NCBI RefSeq assembly: GCF_007827955.1
Contig: NZ_VITR01000016.1
Span: forward strand, 1-64,000
Direction: 5' to 3'
DNA: 64,000 bases
Source of the DNA: Nitrospirillum pindoramense
Lineage (GTDB): Bacteria; Pseudomonadota; Alphaproteobacteria; Azospirillales; Azospirillaceae
Under the pieces are notes generated by a model that worked only from the letters and a program-made list of their open reading frames with translations, was not told the origin of the DNA and searched no databases. Positions 17,240 to 26,655 of the stretch are shown here, piece after piece. Positions within the stretch are counted from its first letter, which is position 1. Each line of letters begins with the position of its first letter. The translations under genes and the position numbers were made by a program.

Positions 17240-19300
17240 ATGGCGGTATCGGATACGACACAAGCGGCGGCGAACCTTTTGGTTCATGAAACCAGCCCCT
17301 ACCTGCTGCAGCACAAGGACAACCCGGTTCATTGGCGCGCCTGGGGACCGGAAGCGTTCGCCGAGGCCCAGGCGCTGGGCAAGCCCATACTGTTGTCCGT
17401 GGGCTATGCCGCCTGCCATTGGTGCCATGTCATGGCCCATGAAAGCTTTGAGAATCAGGCCATCGCCAGTCTGATGAACGACCTGTTCGTCAACATCAAG
17501 GTGGACCGGGAGGAACGGCCGGACGTGGACCAGGTCTACCAGCAGGCGCTGTCCTTGCTGGGTCAGCAGGGTGGCTGGCCCCTGACCATGTTCCTGACGC
17601 CCAAGGGGGAGCCGTTCTGGGGCGGTACCTATTTCCCGCCCAGCGGCCGCTATGGCCGGCCCGGTTTCCCTGATGTGCTGCAGGGCGTGGCGGAAACTTA
17701 CGCCCAGGACCCCGGCAAGGTCAGCCGCAACGTGAAGGCCCTGGGCGACGCGCTGGCCCGCCTATCCCAGGGCAACCCGGGGGAGGCGGTGACCATCGGC
17801 GCCCTGAACGCGGTGGCCGATCGCCTGGTACGGGAGGTCGACCCCTTCCTGGGCGGCATCAACGGCGCGCCCAAGTTTCCGCAGCCCAGCATCTTCGACT
17901 TGCTGTGGCGCGCCCACCTGCGCACCGGCCGCACGGACCTGCGCGACGCCGTCATCACCACCCTGACCCATATGGCCAATGGCGGCATCTACGACCACTT
18001 GGCCGGTGGCTTCGCCCGCTATTCCACGGACGAACAGTGGCTGGTCCCGCATTTCGAGAAGATGCTGTACGACAACGCCCAACTGGTGGCGTTGATGACC
18101 CAGGTGTGGCAGGGCACCCGGGACCCGCTGCTGGAGGTCCGGGTCCGGGAGACCGTGGGCTGGGTGCTGAATGAAATGAAGGTGCCGGGCGGTGCCTTCG
18201 GCGCCACCCTGGATGCCGACAGCGAAGGAGAGGAGGGGCGCTTCTACGTCTGGACCAAGGCGGAAGTCGACCGCCTGCTGGGCGAGGATGCCGAGCTGTT
18301 CCGCGTCCACTATGACGTGACCGAACTGGGCAATTGGGAAGGCCACACCATCCTGAACCGACGCACGCCCCTGGCGCCGGGCAGTGCCGAGGAAAACCGC
18401 CTGGCCCATGCCCGCGCCCGCCTGCTGAAGGCGCGGGCCCTGCGCATCCGCCCCGGCTGGGACGACAAGGTGCTGGCCGACTGGAACGGCCTGATGATCG
18501 CGGCCCTGGCCCGCGCCGGCTTCGTCTTCGAACAACCCGGGTGGATCGAGGCCGCCATCGACGCCTATACCCATGTTGTAACAAGCCTGGGCCATAGTGG
18601 CGCGGACGGGTTGGATCGCCTGTACCACAGCGGCCGGGGCGGCCGGGCCCGTCATGCCGGTTTGCTGGAAGACTACGCCAACATGGGGAAGGCCGCCCTG
18701 ACGCTGCATGAGATCACGGGCGAGGTCGCCTTCCTGGACCAGGCCGCGCGCTGGACGGCAACGCTGGACCACCATTTCTGGGATGAGGCCGACGGCGGCT
18801 ATTACACCACGGCCGATGACGTGGGCGACCTGCTGATCCGCCCGCGCCACGCCCACGACAACGCCGTGCCCGCCGGCAACGGCACCCAGTTGGGCAATCT
18901 CACGCGCCTGTGGATGCTGACGGGGCAGGACGGCTACCGCGCCCGCGCGGACACGCTGATGTCAGCCTTCAGCGGTGAGCTGGGACGCAACTTCTTTCCG
19001 CTGTCGACCTTCCTCAACACGGCCGAAACGCTGCTGAACGGGGTGCAGGTCGTGCTGGTGGGCGAGGCGGATGAGGTGGAGCCCTTCAACGCCGTCTTGC
19101 GCAACCAGTCGCGGCCGACCCTGGTGGTCAGCCGCCTGCCGCCGGGACAGAACCTGCCGGAGCCGCATCCGGCAGCCGGCAAGGCCATGCTGGGCGGCAA
19201 GGCGACCGCCTATGTCTGCCAGGACATGCGCTGCTCGCTGCCCGTGACCACGCCGGAAGCCTTAGACGCCCTGCTGGCCTCTAGCGCTTCCGGCCAATGA
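17240..19300 (+). CDS. Thioredoxin domain protein, DUF255/YyaL (SSP411-like)
   Basis: A protein of about 686 residues combining an N-terminal thioredoxin-like domain with a six-hairpin-glycosidase-like domain. The N-terminus holds [17 protein letters not shown] and the CxxC motif [13 protein letters not shown], then [13 protein letters not shown]; the central part has [20 protein letters not shown] and [12 protein letters not shown]. These are hallmarks of YyaL/spermatogenesis-associated protein 20. Enzyme activity is unknown. ATG 17240 is chosen over GTG 17231; neither has a perfect ribosome-binding site. Confidence 0.9.
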   Translation: MAVSDTTQAAANLLVHETSPYLLQHKDNPVHWRAWGPEAFAEAQALGKPILLSVGYAACHWCHVMAHESFENQAIASLMNDLFVNIKVDREERPDVDQVYQQALSLLGQQGGWPLTMFLTPKGEPFWGGTYFPPSGRYGRPGFPDVLQGVAETYAQDPGKVSRNVKALGDALARLSQGNPGEAVTIGALNAVADRLVREVDPFLGGINGAPKFPQPSIFDLLWRAHLRTGRTDLRDAVITTLTHMANGGIYDHLAGGFARYSTDEQWLVPHFEKMLYDNAQLVALMTQVWQGTRDPLLEVRVRETVGWVLNEMKVPGGAFGATLDADSEGEEGRFYVWTKAEVDRLLGEDAELFRVHYDVTELGNWEGHTILNRRTPLAPGSAEENRLAHARARLLKARALRIRPGWDDKVLADWNGLMIAALARAGFVFEQPGWIEAAIDAYTHVVTSLGHSGADGLDRLYHSGRGGRARHAGLLEDYANMGKAALTLHEITGEVAFLDQAARWTATLDHHFWDEADGGYYTTADDVGDLLIRPRHAHDNAVPAGNGTQLGNLTRLWMLTGQDGYRARADTLMSAFSGELGRNFFPLSTFLNTAETLLNGVQVVLVGEADEVEPFNAVLRNQSRPTLVVSRLPPGQNLPEPHPAAGKAMLGGKATAYVCQDMRCSLPVTTPEALDALLASSASGQ

Positions 19301-19323
19301 CGGGAACGGGAACGGCCATCACG

Positions 19324-19352
19324 GTGACAGGCCCCGCGCCAACCGCTACTAT
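19324..19352 (+). promoter_or_regulatory. Candidate promoter of the dienelactone hydrolase gene
   Basis: GTGACA (19324-19329) and TACTAT (19347-19352) are separated by exactly 17 bases, 67 bases upstream of the start codon, matching five and four bases of the sigma-70 boxes. Confidence 0.5.
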
Positions 19353-19418
19353 AGGCCCATTAAGAAACGACCCGTTTTTTAACCACGGCACTTGGCAACC
19401 AAATCAAAGGGGTAGCGC

Positions 19419-20114
19419 ATGACCACTGTGACGATCGAAGCCACCGACGGTGGCAGTTTCGACGGCTATCTGGCCATCCCGAGCAGCGGCAAGGGCCCGG
19501 GCCTGGTGCTGATCCAGGAGATATTCGGCGTCAACGCCAACATGCGCGCCCTGTGCGACCATTACGCGGCGTTGGGCTATACGGCGCTGTGCCCCGACCT
19601 GTTCTGGCGGCAGGAGCCGGGCGTGCAGCTGACCGACAAGACCGAGGCCGAATGGCAGCGGGCCTTCCAGCTGTACAACGGCTTCAGCGAGGCCAGCGGG
19701 GTGGAGGATCTGATCGCCAGCGTCAATTTCCTGCGCGAACATGAGGCGACCGGCCGCAAGGTCGGCACCCTGGGCTATTGCCTGGGCGGCAAGCTGGCCT
19801 TCCTGATGGCCACGCGCTCCGATGCCGACGCCAACGTCAGCTATTACGGCGTGGGGCTGGACGGCGCGCTGGGGGAGATCAGCGCCATCACCAAGCCGCT
19901 GCTGCTGCACACCGCCGGCAAGGACAAGTTCTCCTCCGATGAGACGCGCGCGAAGGTGAGCGCCGCCATCGAAGGCAACCACCTCATCACCCAATACCTA
20001 TACACCGACCAGGATCACGCCTTCGCCCGCGTGGGTGGGGAGCATTACGATGCCGCGGCCGCCGACCTGGCCAACCAGCGCACCGCCACCTTCCTGAAAG
20101 AGACACTGTCTTAA
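19419..20114 (+). CDS. Dienelactone hydrolase family protein
   Basis: A 231-residue alpha/beta-hydrolase of the carboxymethylenebutenolidase family. The nucleophile elbow carries cysteine (LGYCLGGKLAF), with Asp in HTAGKDKF and His in DQDHAFARVG, completing the Cys-Asp-His triad. IQEIFGVNANMRALCD is also typical. The founding enzyme opens dienelactone in chlorocatechol breakdown, but isolated copies like this have unknown substrates. AGGGG lies upstream of the ATG. It is followed by a strong two-hairpin element before the quinone reductase. Confidence 0.9.
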   Translation: MTTVTIEATDGGSFDGYLAIPSSGKGPGLVLIQEIFGVNANMRALCDHYAALGYTALCPDLFWRQEPGVQLTDKTEAEWQRAFQLYNGFSEASGVEDLIASVNFLREHEATGRKVGTLGYCLGGKLAFLMATRSDADANVSYYGVGLDGALGEISAITKPLLLHTAGKDKFSSDETRAKVSAAIEGNHLITQYLYTDQDHAFARVGGEHYDAAAADLANQRTATFLKETLS

Positions 20115-20120
20115 GCCGCC

Positions 20121-20200
20121 CCTCAGGCGCCGGCATTCGCCGGCTTCGTCATCCTCACCGCCTCCTCCAGCTCCATGAGGGCTTCACCTCATGGAGCTGG
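20121..20200 (+). repeat. Two-hairpin intergenic element, copy C, with a 14-bp perfect stem
   Basis: GCCGGC (20129-20134) and GCCGGC (20139-20144) around ATTC form the first stem. CCAGCTCCATGAGG (20167-20180) and CCTCATGGAGCTGG (20187-20200) form a second, perfect 14-bp stem with a six-base loop, followed by TTTC. The first hairpin closely matches that of copy B; the second arm differs. It may end transcription from the upstream gene. Confidence 0.75.
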
Positions 20201-20238
20201 TTTCAACTTCGTCCACTCGCCCGTATCAGGAGCCAAGC

Positions 20239-21213
20239 ATGGTCCACGCCATCCGCATCCACCAGACCGGCGGTCCGGAGGTGATGAAGTGGGAGGAGGT
20301 GGCGGTGGGGGAACCGGGGCCCGGTCAGGTCCGCCTGCGCCAAACAGCCGTCGGGCTGAACTACATCGACGTCTATGTCCGCACCGGCCTCTACAAGAAT
20401 CCACTGCCCTTGATCCCGGGCATGGAGGCGGCGGGCGTGGTGGAGGCGGTGGGCCCCGACGTCTATTACTTCAAGGTTGGCGACCGGGTGGGCTATTGCA
20501 CTGGCGGCACCGGCGGTTATGCCGAGGCGCGGCTGTATCCGGCCGAACGCCTGATCCACCTGCCCGACGGCATCGACGACCAGACCGGGGCCGCCATGCT
20601 GCTGCAGGGCCTCACCGCGCATTACCTGCTGCACCGGACCTTCCCGGTGAAGCCGGGGCAGACCATCCTGTTGCACGCCGCCGCCGGCGGGGTGGGGCTG
20701 ATCGCCTGCCAGTGGGCAAAGGCGCTGGGCGCCACCGTCATCGGCACCGTGGGGTCGGACGAGAAGGCGGAACTGGCCCGCGCCAATGGCTGCGACCACG
20801 CCATCGTCTATACCCGCGAAAACTTCGTGGAGCGGGTCAAGGAAATCACCAACGGACAGGGCGTGCCCGTCGTCTACGACAGCATCGGCAAGGACACGTT
20901 CTACCAGAGCCTGGACTGCCTCAGCCGTCTGGGCACCATGGTCAGCTTTGGCAACGCCTCGGGCCCCGTGGGCGCCGTGGATATCAGCATCCTGAACACC
21001 AAGGGGTCGCTGTTCCTGACCCGGCCATCGCTGGGCGGCTACGTCGCCACCACCCAGGAACTGCGTGACAGCGCCAACGCCCTGTTCGCCGCCGTGCTAT
21101 CCGGCAAGGTGAAGATCGACGTGCGCCAGACCTTCGCGCTGAAGGACGCCGCCCAGGCCCACATCGCCCTGGAGGCCCGCCGCACCACCGGTTCCACGGT
21201 GCTGCTGCCGTAG
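20239..21213 (+). CDS. NADPH:quinone oxidoreductase, zinc-free MDR family
   Basis: A 324-residue medium-chain reductase like QorA. Motifs: VGLNYIDVYVRTGLY, PGMEAAGVVEAVG, and the nucleotide-binding AAGGVGLIACQWAKALGATV (AxxGxG form of NADPH binders). No structural-zinc cysteine cluster is visible. It reduces quinones one electron at a time in known members. ATG 20239 is preceded by AGGAG at good spacing; longer in-frame starts overlap the hairpin. It converges with dnaQ, only two bases apart. Confidence 0.92.
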   Translation: MVHAIRIHQTGGPEVMKWEEVAVGEPGPGQVRLRQTAVGLNYIDVYVRTGLYKNPLPLIPGMEAAGVVEAVGPDVYYFKVGDRVGYCTGGTGGYAEARLYPAERLIHLPDGIDDQTGAAMLLQGLTAHYLLHRTFPVKPGQTILLHAAAGGVGLIACQWAKALGATVIGTVGSDEKAELARANGCDHAIVYTRENFVERVKEITNGQGVPVVYDSIGKDTFYQSLDCLSRLGTMVSFGNASGPVGAVDISILNTKGSLFLTRPSLGGYVATTQELRDSANALFAAVLSGKVKIDVRQTFALKDAAQAHIALEARRTTGSTVLLP

Positions 21214-21215
21214 GA

Positions 21216-21929
21216 TCAGCCGGCGGTTGCCGTCGCCGGTTCGTCCCCCGCCAGCCACAGCGGCGACTTGATGGCCTTGAGGAAGGCGGCGTGGGCCTCC
21301 AGTTCCTCGGGCGAGGCGGCGTGCGGCCGCGGCGCGCGGAACACGCGGGTTTCCTCAACCACCACCAGGCCGACCTCAGTCGTCTTCGCCGTGGCGGCGC
21401 CCAGCACCAGGTCGGGCTGGCGCCCGCCCATCAGTTCCAGATAGACCTCGGCCAGCAACTGGGCGTCGAGCAGCGCGCCGTGATAGGTGCGGCCGGAATT
21501 GTCGATGCCGAAGCGGCGGCACAGGGCGTCCAGGCTGGCCGGCGCGCCGGGGAAACGCTTGCGCGCCATGGCCACGGTGTCGACCGAGCGCGCCATGGGC
21601 ATGGTCTTCATGCCCAGGCGGGTGAACTCCGCGTTCAGGAAGCCCATGTCGAAGCTGGCGTTGTGGATGATCAGCGGGCTGTCCTGGATGAAATCCAGGA
21701 AGTCGCCGGCCACGGCGGCGAACACCGGCTTGTCCGACAGGAAGGCGGCCGACAGGCCGTGCACGGCCTCCGCCTCCGCCGGCATGTCGCGTTCCGGGTT
21801 GATGTAGGCGTGCCAGCTGTTGCCCGTGGCCACGTGGTTCAACAGCTCCACGCAGCCGATTTCCACCACGCGGTCGCCGCTCAAGGCATTCACGCCGGTG
21901 GTTTCGGTATCGAGAACGATTTCACGCAT
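21216..21929 (-). CDS. dnaQ: DNA polymerase III epsilon subunit
   Basis: A 237-residue proofreading 3'-5' exonuclease of the DEDDh type. Exo I is VLDTETTG at the N-terminus, Exo II is HNASFDMGFLNAEF, and Exo III is HGALLDAQLLAEVY with catalytic His and Asp. The C-terminal tail, rich in Ala and Pro, would bind the polymerase alpha subunit. It sits in the conserved dnaQ-coaE-aroE-maf block running away from the origin. Confidence 0.97.
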   Translation of the reverse strand: MREIVLDTETTGVNALSGDRVVEIGCVELLNHVATGNSWHAYINPERDMPAEAEAVHGLSAAFLSDKPVFAAVAGDFLDFIQDSPLIIHNASFDMGFLNAEFTRLGMKTMPMARSVDTVAMARKRFPGAPASLDALCRRFGIDNSGRTYHGALLDAQLLAEVYLELMGGRQPDLVLGAATAKTTEVGLVVVEETRVFRAPRPHAASPEELEAHAAFLKAIKSPLWLAGDEPATATAG

Positions 21930-21938
21930 GGGAACGGG

Positions 21939-22583
21939 CTACCTGGCTCTACGGATCGACGACGGACGGGGGCGGGGCGGCCAGACGCGGCCGCTCTTCC
22001 CCGACAGCAGTGTGACAATGCCGGCCAGCCGCCGCAAGGTCAGCGCGCGGCCCAGGCCCGTGGGCACGATGAAATCCGCCCGCCGCCGCTTCTCGGCATC
22101 CGGCATCTGCCGGCGCAGGATGGCGTCCAGCTTCCCGGGGTTCATGCCCGGCCGGGCCAGCACCCGGGCGCGTTGCAGGCTGCGCGGGGCGGAAACGACG
22201 GCTACACGGTCGCAGTTGACCTGCCCCCCCGTCTCGAACAGCAGAGGGACGTCCAGCACCGCCACCTTGGCCCCAGCCGCGGCCGACCGGCGCAAGAACC
22301 GGTCCCGCGCCTGGGCCACCAGGGGGTGGACGATGGCCTCCAGCCGCCGCAGCGCCGGGGTGTTGCCCATGACCTCCGCCGACAGCAGCTGCCGGTCCAC
22401 CGCCCCATCGCGCACGACACCGGGGAAGGCCTGGGCGATAGGCGCCACCGCCGCACCCCCCTTGGCATAGAGGCGATGCACCGTGGCGTCGCTGTCATGC
22501 ACCGGGCAGCCCAGGCGGCGCAGCATGGCAGCGGCCGTGGACTTGCCCATGCCGATGGAGCCGGTAAGGCCGAGTACGATCAC
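21939..22583 (-). CDS. coaE: Dephospho-CoA kinase
   Basis: A 214-residue kinase performing the last step of coenzyme A synthesis. The P-loop is LGLTGSIGMGKST at the N-terminus; VPLLFETGGQ and the lid-region Arg residues follow. GTG 22583 is chosen because GGAGGGGGA lies just upstream and the protein then begins MIVLGLTG, as in the family. The C-terminal tail is Arg/Pro-rich. It ends nine bases before dnaQ. Confidence 0.95.
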   Translation of the reverse strand: MIVLGLTGSIGMGKSTAAAMLRRLGCPVHDSDATVHRLYAKGGAAVAPIAQAFPGVVRDGAVDRQLLSAEVMGNTPALRRLEAIVHPLVAQARDRFLRRSAAAGAKVAVLDVPLLFETGGQVNCDRVAVVSAPRSLQRARVLARPGMNPGKLDAILRRQMPDAEKRRRADFIVPTGLGRALTLRRLAGIVTLLSGKSGRVWPPRPRPSSIRRAR

Positions 22584-22642
22584 CGGACCGTCCCCCTCCA
22601 GACCATGATCACAACCCTGACCATAACCCTGACCATGGCCGG

Positions 22643-23491
22643 TCAGTCCCCGAAGACGGCGGTGTACAGCGCGTCCGTCACCTGGGGCGCCTGGCCGAAC
22701 CAAGCCTCGAACCCGGGGCGGCCCTGGTGCAGCAACATGCCGCGCCCATCGACCACGACATGACCCCGGGCCTGGGCCGCCGCCAGCAGGGGCGTTTCCA
22801 CCGGGGTGTAGACGATGTCGGTCACCACGGCGTCCCGGGGCAGGGCGTCCAAGGCCAGGTCCAGGGGCGGATGGCCCACCATGCCCTGGGTCGTGGCATT
22901 GGCCAGGACATGCGCATCGGCCAGGGCGTCCGCGCGGTCATCCCAGGGGACGGCGGTCACCGGACAGGTCACACCGGGCCCCAGCTCCGCCACCAGTTCC
23001 TGGGCCCGCGCCAAGGTGCGGTTCACCAGGCGGATTTCCGGCACGCCGGCATCGGCCAGCGCCACCACCAGCGACCGGGCGGCACCGCCGGCGCCGATGA
23101 TGACCGCCGGCCCCGTCGCGGCTGTCCAGCCGGGGGCGCCGGCCTTCAGGTTCTCGATGAAGCCGAAGCCATCGGTGTTGCGACCCTCCAGCGTGCCGTC
23201 GGGATGGACGATGACGGTGTTGACCGCCCCCATGCGCCGGGCGGTCGCGTCCACCCGGTCCACGGTACGGAACGCGGCTTCTTTATGCGGAACCGTGACA
23301 TTACAGCCGGCGAAGCCCAGGGCGGGCAGGGCGCGCAGGGCCTGCTCGATGCGGTCCGGTGCCACGGCCAGGGGCACATAGGCGCCGTCGATGCCGTAGT
23401 GCGCCAGCCAGTACCCGTGCAGCCGGGGGCTGCGGCTATGTCCCACCGGCCAGCCCATGACGCCGGCCACCTTCGCCTTGCCGCTGATCAT
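22643..23491 (-). CDS. aroE: Shikimate dehydrogenase
   Basis: A 282-residue NADP-dependent enzyme reducing 3-dehydroshikimate in aromatic amino-acid synthesis. The substrate site has GHSRSPRLHGYWL and VTVPHKEAAF (catalytic Lys), then NTDGFGFIENL; the cofactor loop is IGAGGAARSLVVAL with NRTLARAQEL. Start 23491 (MISGKAKVAGVMGWP) fits family length. It lies 14 bases after maf. Confidence 0.95.
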   Translation of the reverse strand: MISGKAKVAGVMGWPVGHSRSPRLHGYWLAHYGIDGAYVPLAVAPDRIEQALRALPALGFAGCNVTVPHKEAAFRTVDRVDATARRMGAVNTVIVHPDGTLEGRNTDGFGFIENLKAGAPGWTAATGPAVIIGAGGAARSLVVALADAGVPEIRLVNRTLARAQELVAELGPGVTCPVTAVPWDDRADALADAHVLANATTQGMVGHPPLDLALDALPRDAVVTDIVYTPVETPLLAAAQARGHVVVDGRGMLLHQGRPGFEAWFGQAPQVTDALYTAVFGD

Positions 23492-23505
23492 ATCCCCGTG
23501 TTCCC

Positions 23506-24150
23506 TCAATCCGGCAGCACGCCGCGCACGCGCAGGAAGCTCAGCAGCGGCAGCAACGGCAGGCCCAGGATGGTGAAGTGGTCGCCGGCCACGCGGCTGA
23601 ACAGCTGGGCGCCCAGACCTTCCAGCTGGTAGCCCCCGACGGACGTCAGGACCGCGTCGCCGGCGGCGTCCAGATAGCGCTGGATGAAGGCATCGCTCAG
23701 CGGCCGCATGGTCAGCTTGGCCTGGTCGGTCTGATGCCAGACGCGGCTGTTGTTGTGGAACAGCACGGCGGTGGTCACCAGCCGGTGGGTGCGGCCGGAC
23801 AGGGCGCGCAATTGCTCCGCCGCCGCCTGCCGGTCCTCCGGCTTGTCGAACCAGCGGCCTTCGCATTCCAGCATCTGGTCGGCGCCGATGACATAGGCGC
23901 CCGGCACCTTGGCCGCGACGCGGCTGGCTTTCAGCTCGGCCAAGGCCTCCGCCGTTTCCTCCACCGTCAGGCCCGCGGCCTTGCAGGACAGCTTGACCTC
24001 ATCCTCATCCACGCCGGGGCGGTGGGCCACCACCTCCAGCCCCGCGTGGCGCAGCATGGACAGGCGCGTGACGCTGCCGGACGCCAGCACCACGGGCTGT
24101 GTCGCCAGCACCGGAGTCAAGGAGGCCGGCGGAATATCCTCAGATGACAT
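23506..24150 (-). CDS. maf: Maf-family nucleotide pyrophosphatase
   Basis: A 214-residue nucleoside-triphosphate pyrophosphatase thought to remove non-canonical nucleotides. The N-terminal LASGSVTRLSMLRHAGL is the Maf signature, with GADQMLE and the central LSGRTHRLVT. The C-terminus FTILGLPLLPLLSFLR is also typical. It belongs to the conserved block next to the origin. The exact substrate subfamily (dTTP or modified CTP/GTP) was not determined. Confidence 0.93.
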   Translation of the reverse strand: MSSEDIPPASLTPVLATQPVVLASGSVTRLSMLRHAGLEVVAHRPGVDEDEVKLSCKAAGLTVEETAEALAELKASRVAAKVPGAYVIGADQMLECEGRWFDKPEDRQAAAEQLRALSGRTHRLVTTAVLFHNNSRVWHQTDQAKLTMRPLSDAFIQRYLDAAGDAVLTSVGGYQLEGLGAQLFSRVAGDHFTILGLPLLPLLSFLRVRGVLPD

Positions 24151-24156
24151 GCGAAC

Positions 24157-25065
24157 TCACATTCCAGAATGGGGCGGGCGGGGGGACAGGCGCGGACCCT
24201 CCGCCGGCTCTCCCACCGGGTTGAGGGGCGGGGCACCCGCCGGCCGCCGGCGGGCCAGCAGCATGAGGATTTCGGCCGCCGTCTCCTCGATGGAGCGGCG
24301 GGTGACGTCGATGACGGGCCAACCCTTGCGGCTGTACAGGCGACGCGCCTCCGACAGTTCGGAGCGCACCTGCTCGGGATCGACGTAGCTGGTTTCCTCG
24401 CCCTGGTTCAACAGGCGCAGGCGGTTGCGGCGGATTTGGATCAGCCGTTCCGGGTCCTTGGTCAGGCCCACCACCAGGGGACGCGACACCTGGTCCAGCT
24501 CCGGCGGCAGGGGACAGCCGGGGACGAAGGGGATGTTGGCCGCCTTGATGCCCCGGTTGGCCAGATAGATGCAGGTCGGCGTCTTGGAGGTGCGCGAGAC
24601 GCCGACCAGGATGACGTCGGCCTGGTGCAGTTCCCAAGCCGTCTGGCCATCGTCATGGCCCAGGGCGAAATCCATGGCGTCGATGCGGCTGAAATATTCC
24701 GCGTCCAGCGCGTGCTGCCTACCCGGCTGGCTCTGGCTTTCCAGGCCCAGATAGGCCGCCAGTGAATTGATCAAATGGTCCAGCACCGGCACGCAAGGGA
24801 TGCCGATCTCCCGGCAGGTGTCCTGCAGGCGGCGGCGCAGCCGTTCATTCACCAGGGTGAACATGACCAGACCCGGATTATCGCGGATGCCGTCGATGAC
24901 CATCTCCAGCTGCCGGTCGGTGCGGACCAGGTTCCAGAAATGCTCGACGGGTTCGACATGGTCAAACTGCGAAACGCAGGCGCGGGCCACGGAATTGATG
25001 GTCTCGCCGGTGGCGTCCGACACCAGATGCAGATGGAATTCCTTGGTTTGGGGCGTCTGGGTCAA
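24157..25065 (-). CDS. ppsR: Pyruvate,phosphate dikinase regulatory protein (DUF299)
   Basis: A 302-residue bifunctional kinase/phosphorylase controlling PPDK or PEP synthase. The N-terminus FHLHLVSDATGETINSVARA and the P-loop ILVGVSRTSKTPTCIYLA are the family signatures, with NIPFVPGCPLP following. A TTG start at 25065 (GGAG about ten bases upstream) gives the usual length. In Caulobacter the orthologue (RP001-type) flanks the replication origin opposite hemE, as here. Confidence 0.93.
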   Translation of the reverse strand: MTQTPQTKEFHLHLVSDATGETINSVARACVSQFDHVEPVEHFWNLVRTDRQLEMVIDGIRDNPGLVMFTLVNERLRRRLQDTCREIGIPCVPVLDHLINSLAAYLGLESQSQPGRQHALDAEYFSRIDAMDFALGHDDGQTAWELHQADVILVGVSRTSKTPTCIYLANRGIKAANIPFVPGCPLPPELDQVSRPLVVGLTKDPERLIQIRRNRLRLLNQGEETSYVDPEQVRSELSEARRLYSRKGWPVIDVTRRSIEETAAEILMLLARRRPAGAPPLNPVGEPAEGPRLSPRPPHSGM

Positions 25066-25281
25066 GGGCGTCGCTCCGGCAACGGGTAGAGAAGACAGGC
25101 CTGGGGACCTGTGGACCTAATCTGGGGAAAACCGGCGGACAAAACGGGAAAAAACACCCTCCGCCGGATCCCGGTCCTGTTCCATACAGGCTCCGCGGGA
25201 TCCCGTGCAGAGGGAATCCGCCCCTGGGGTAAAAGTCCGTCACCCCGTGGAACAACCGGGGCAATGCGACGCGCGTCGCAC

Positions 25282-25290
25282 TTATCCCCA
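25282..25290 (+). promoter_or_regulatory. DnaA box, one mismatch
   Basis: TTATCCCCA, eight of nine bases of the DnaA consensus TTATCCACA, in the candidate origin. Confidence 0.65.
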
Positions 25291-25351
25291 GGATCCCCAG
25301 ACATCACGAACTCTATAGCATTCCAGGGTTCTCGCCATAAACCCCGCAGCA

Positions 25352-25360
25352 CCATCCACA
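25352..25360 (+). promoter_or_regulatory. Weak DnaA box
   Basis: CCATCCACA, seven of nine bases of the consensus, keeping the ATCCACA core. Confidence 0.45.
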
Positions 25361-25393
25361 GTCCCTTCCTTCGTCCCGGGATCCCGCGATCGC

Positions 25394-25402
25394 TGTGGAT
25401 GA
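25394..25402 (-). promoter_or_regulatory. DnaA box, one mismatch
   Basis: Reads TCATCCACA on the minus strand (TGTGGATGA on plus), eight of nine bases of consensus, 25 bases from the perfect box and in opposite orientation. Confidence 0.65.
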
Positions 25403-25426
25403 AATCAGGACGAATTTGAATTCCCG

Positions 25427-25435
25427 TTATCCACA
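25427..25435 (+). promoter_or_regulatory. Perfect DnaA box
   Basis: TTATCCACA, the full consensus, next to the A/T-richer segment before hemE. Confidence 0.85.
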
Positions 25436-25533
25436 GGACCAACCACCACCCCATTCCTTTTTCAATTTAAGTCAGAGTAGAAAAGGGGCCTGTGGGAAAA
25501 CTTCTGGCCCGGCCGCCGGTGTGGCCCGCCCTC

Positions 25534-26595
25534 ATGGAGACCGCCTTGTCCCAGATCCAGCCGGACCGTCTGCTGCTCCGTACCCTCAAGGGTGAGATTT
25601 CGCCCCGGCCGCCGTTCTGGCTGATGCGCCAGGCCGGGCGCTATCTGCCCGAATACCGCGAGGTACGGGCCCAGGCCGGCGGCTTCCTCGACCTGTGCCT
25701 GAATCCGGATCTGGCGACCGAGGTGACCCTGCAGCCCATCCGCCGCTATGGCATGGACGCCGCCATCCTGTTTTCCGACATCCTGATCCTGCCGCACGCC
25801 CTGGGGCAGAAGGTGTGGTTCGCGGAAGGGGAGGGCCCCCGGCTGGATCCCATCCGCGATCAGGCCGGACTGGACCGTCTGGACGTGGCCAACCTGACGG
25901 CGCGGGCCGAGCCGGTTTATGAGGCTGTCCGGCGTATCCGGGCGGCGCTGCCGGACACCGTGGCGCTCATCGGCTTCGCGGGCAGCCCCTGGACCGTGGC
26001 GACCTATATGGTCGAAGGAGCGGGGTCCAAGGAGTTCCTGCACGCCAAGGGATGGGCCTATGCGAATCCGGCCGGCTTCCAGCGCCTGATCGACCTGCTG
26101 GTCGACACCACCGTCACCCATCTCTCCGGCCAGATCGAGGCGGGGGCTGAGGTGGTGCAACTGTTTGACAGCTGGGCCGGCGCGCTGGCGCCCGCGGAAT
26201 TCGCCCGCTGGTCCATCGCCCCCACCCGGGCCATCGTGCGGGCCCTGAAGGACAAGCATCCGGGGGTCCCCGTCATCGGCTTTCCGCGCGGGGCGGGGAT
26301 CAATATCCAGGCCTATGTGGAGCAGACCGGGGTGGATGCCGTCAGCCTGGACACGTCCGTCCCGCTGGACTGGGCCGCCACGGCCCTGCAAAGCCGGGTC
26401 CCGGTGCAGGGCAACCTCGACCCCCTGGCCCTGGTGGCGGGGGGGGAGGCGATGCGCCGCGCCGCCACGGACATCCTGACCACGCTGGGCAAGGGCCCCT
26501 TCATCTTCAATCTGGGGCATGGCATCGTGCAGCAGACGCCGCCGGAGCATGTCGCCGAGTTGGCGCGTCTTATCCACGACTGGCCTTCCGCCTGA
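25534..26595 (+). CDS. hemE: Uroporphyrinogen decarboxylase
   Basis: A 353-residue enzyme converting uroporphyrinogen III to coproporphyrinogen III in haem synthesis. The signature [15 protein letters not shown] lies near the N-terminus, with [14 protein letters not shown] (catalytic Asp), [16 protein letters not shown], and [16 protein letters not shown] at the C-terminus. ATG 25534 gives the usual distance to the signature; a GTG at 25492 behind AAGGGG is an alternative. It begins a hemE-hemH-hemJ cluster running from the origin. Confidence 0.97.
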   Translation: METALSQIQPDRLLLRTLKGEISPRPPFWLMRQAGRYLPEYREVRAQAGGFLDLCLNPDLATEVTLQPIRRYGMDAAILFSDILILPHALGQKVWFAEGEGPRLDPIRDQAGLDRLDVANLTARAEPVYEAVRRIRAALPDTVALIGFAGSPWTVATYMVEGAGSKEFLHAKGWAYANPAGFQRLIDLLVDTTVTHLSGQIEAGAEVVQLFDSWAGALAPAEFARWSIAPTRAIVRALKDKHPGVPVIGFPRGAGINIQAYVEQTGVDAVSLDTSVPLDWAATALQSRVPVQGNLDPLALVAGGEAMRRAATDILTTLGKGPFIFNLGHGIVQQTPPEHVAELARLIHDWPSA

Positions 26596-26655
26596 TCCAG
26601 GCGACAGCCCCAGCCGTATCGCTTCCCGTCCCGACCGACCGCCGACCGAGCCCCC

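Larger units (their letters stand above)
25066..25533. other. Probable chromosomal replication origin (oriC)
   Basis: About 470 non-coding bases between the divergent ppsR and hemE genes. It contains one perfect DnaA box and several near matches, four GGATCC/GGGATCCC-type palindromes (near 25165, 25198, 25291 and 25379) and an A/T-richer stretch at 25440-25490. Gene context matches the Caulobacter origin, and most flanking genes are transcribed away from it. No complete TTAA-N7-TTAA CtrA box is seen. HemE may also start at GTG 25492. Confidence 0.82.

Noticed and set aside
25066-25533. Complete CtrA box in the origin
   Set aside because: Only single TTAA half-sites are present; no TTAA-N7-TTAA pair was found.
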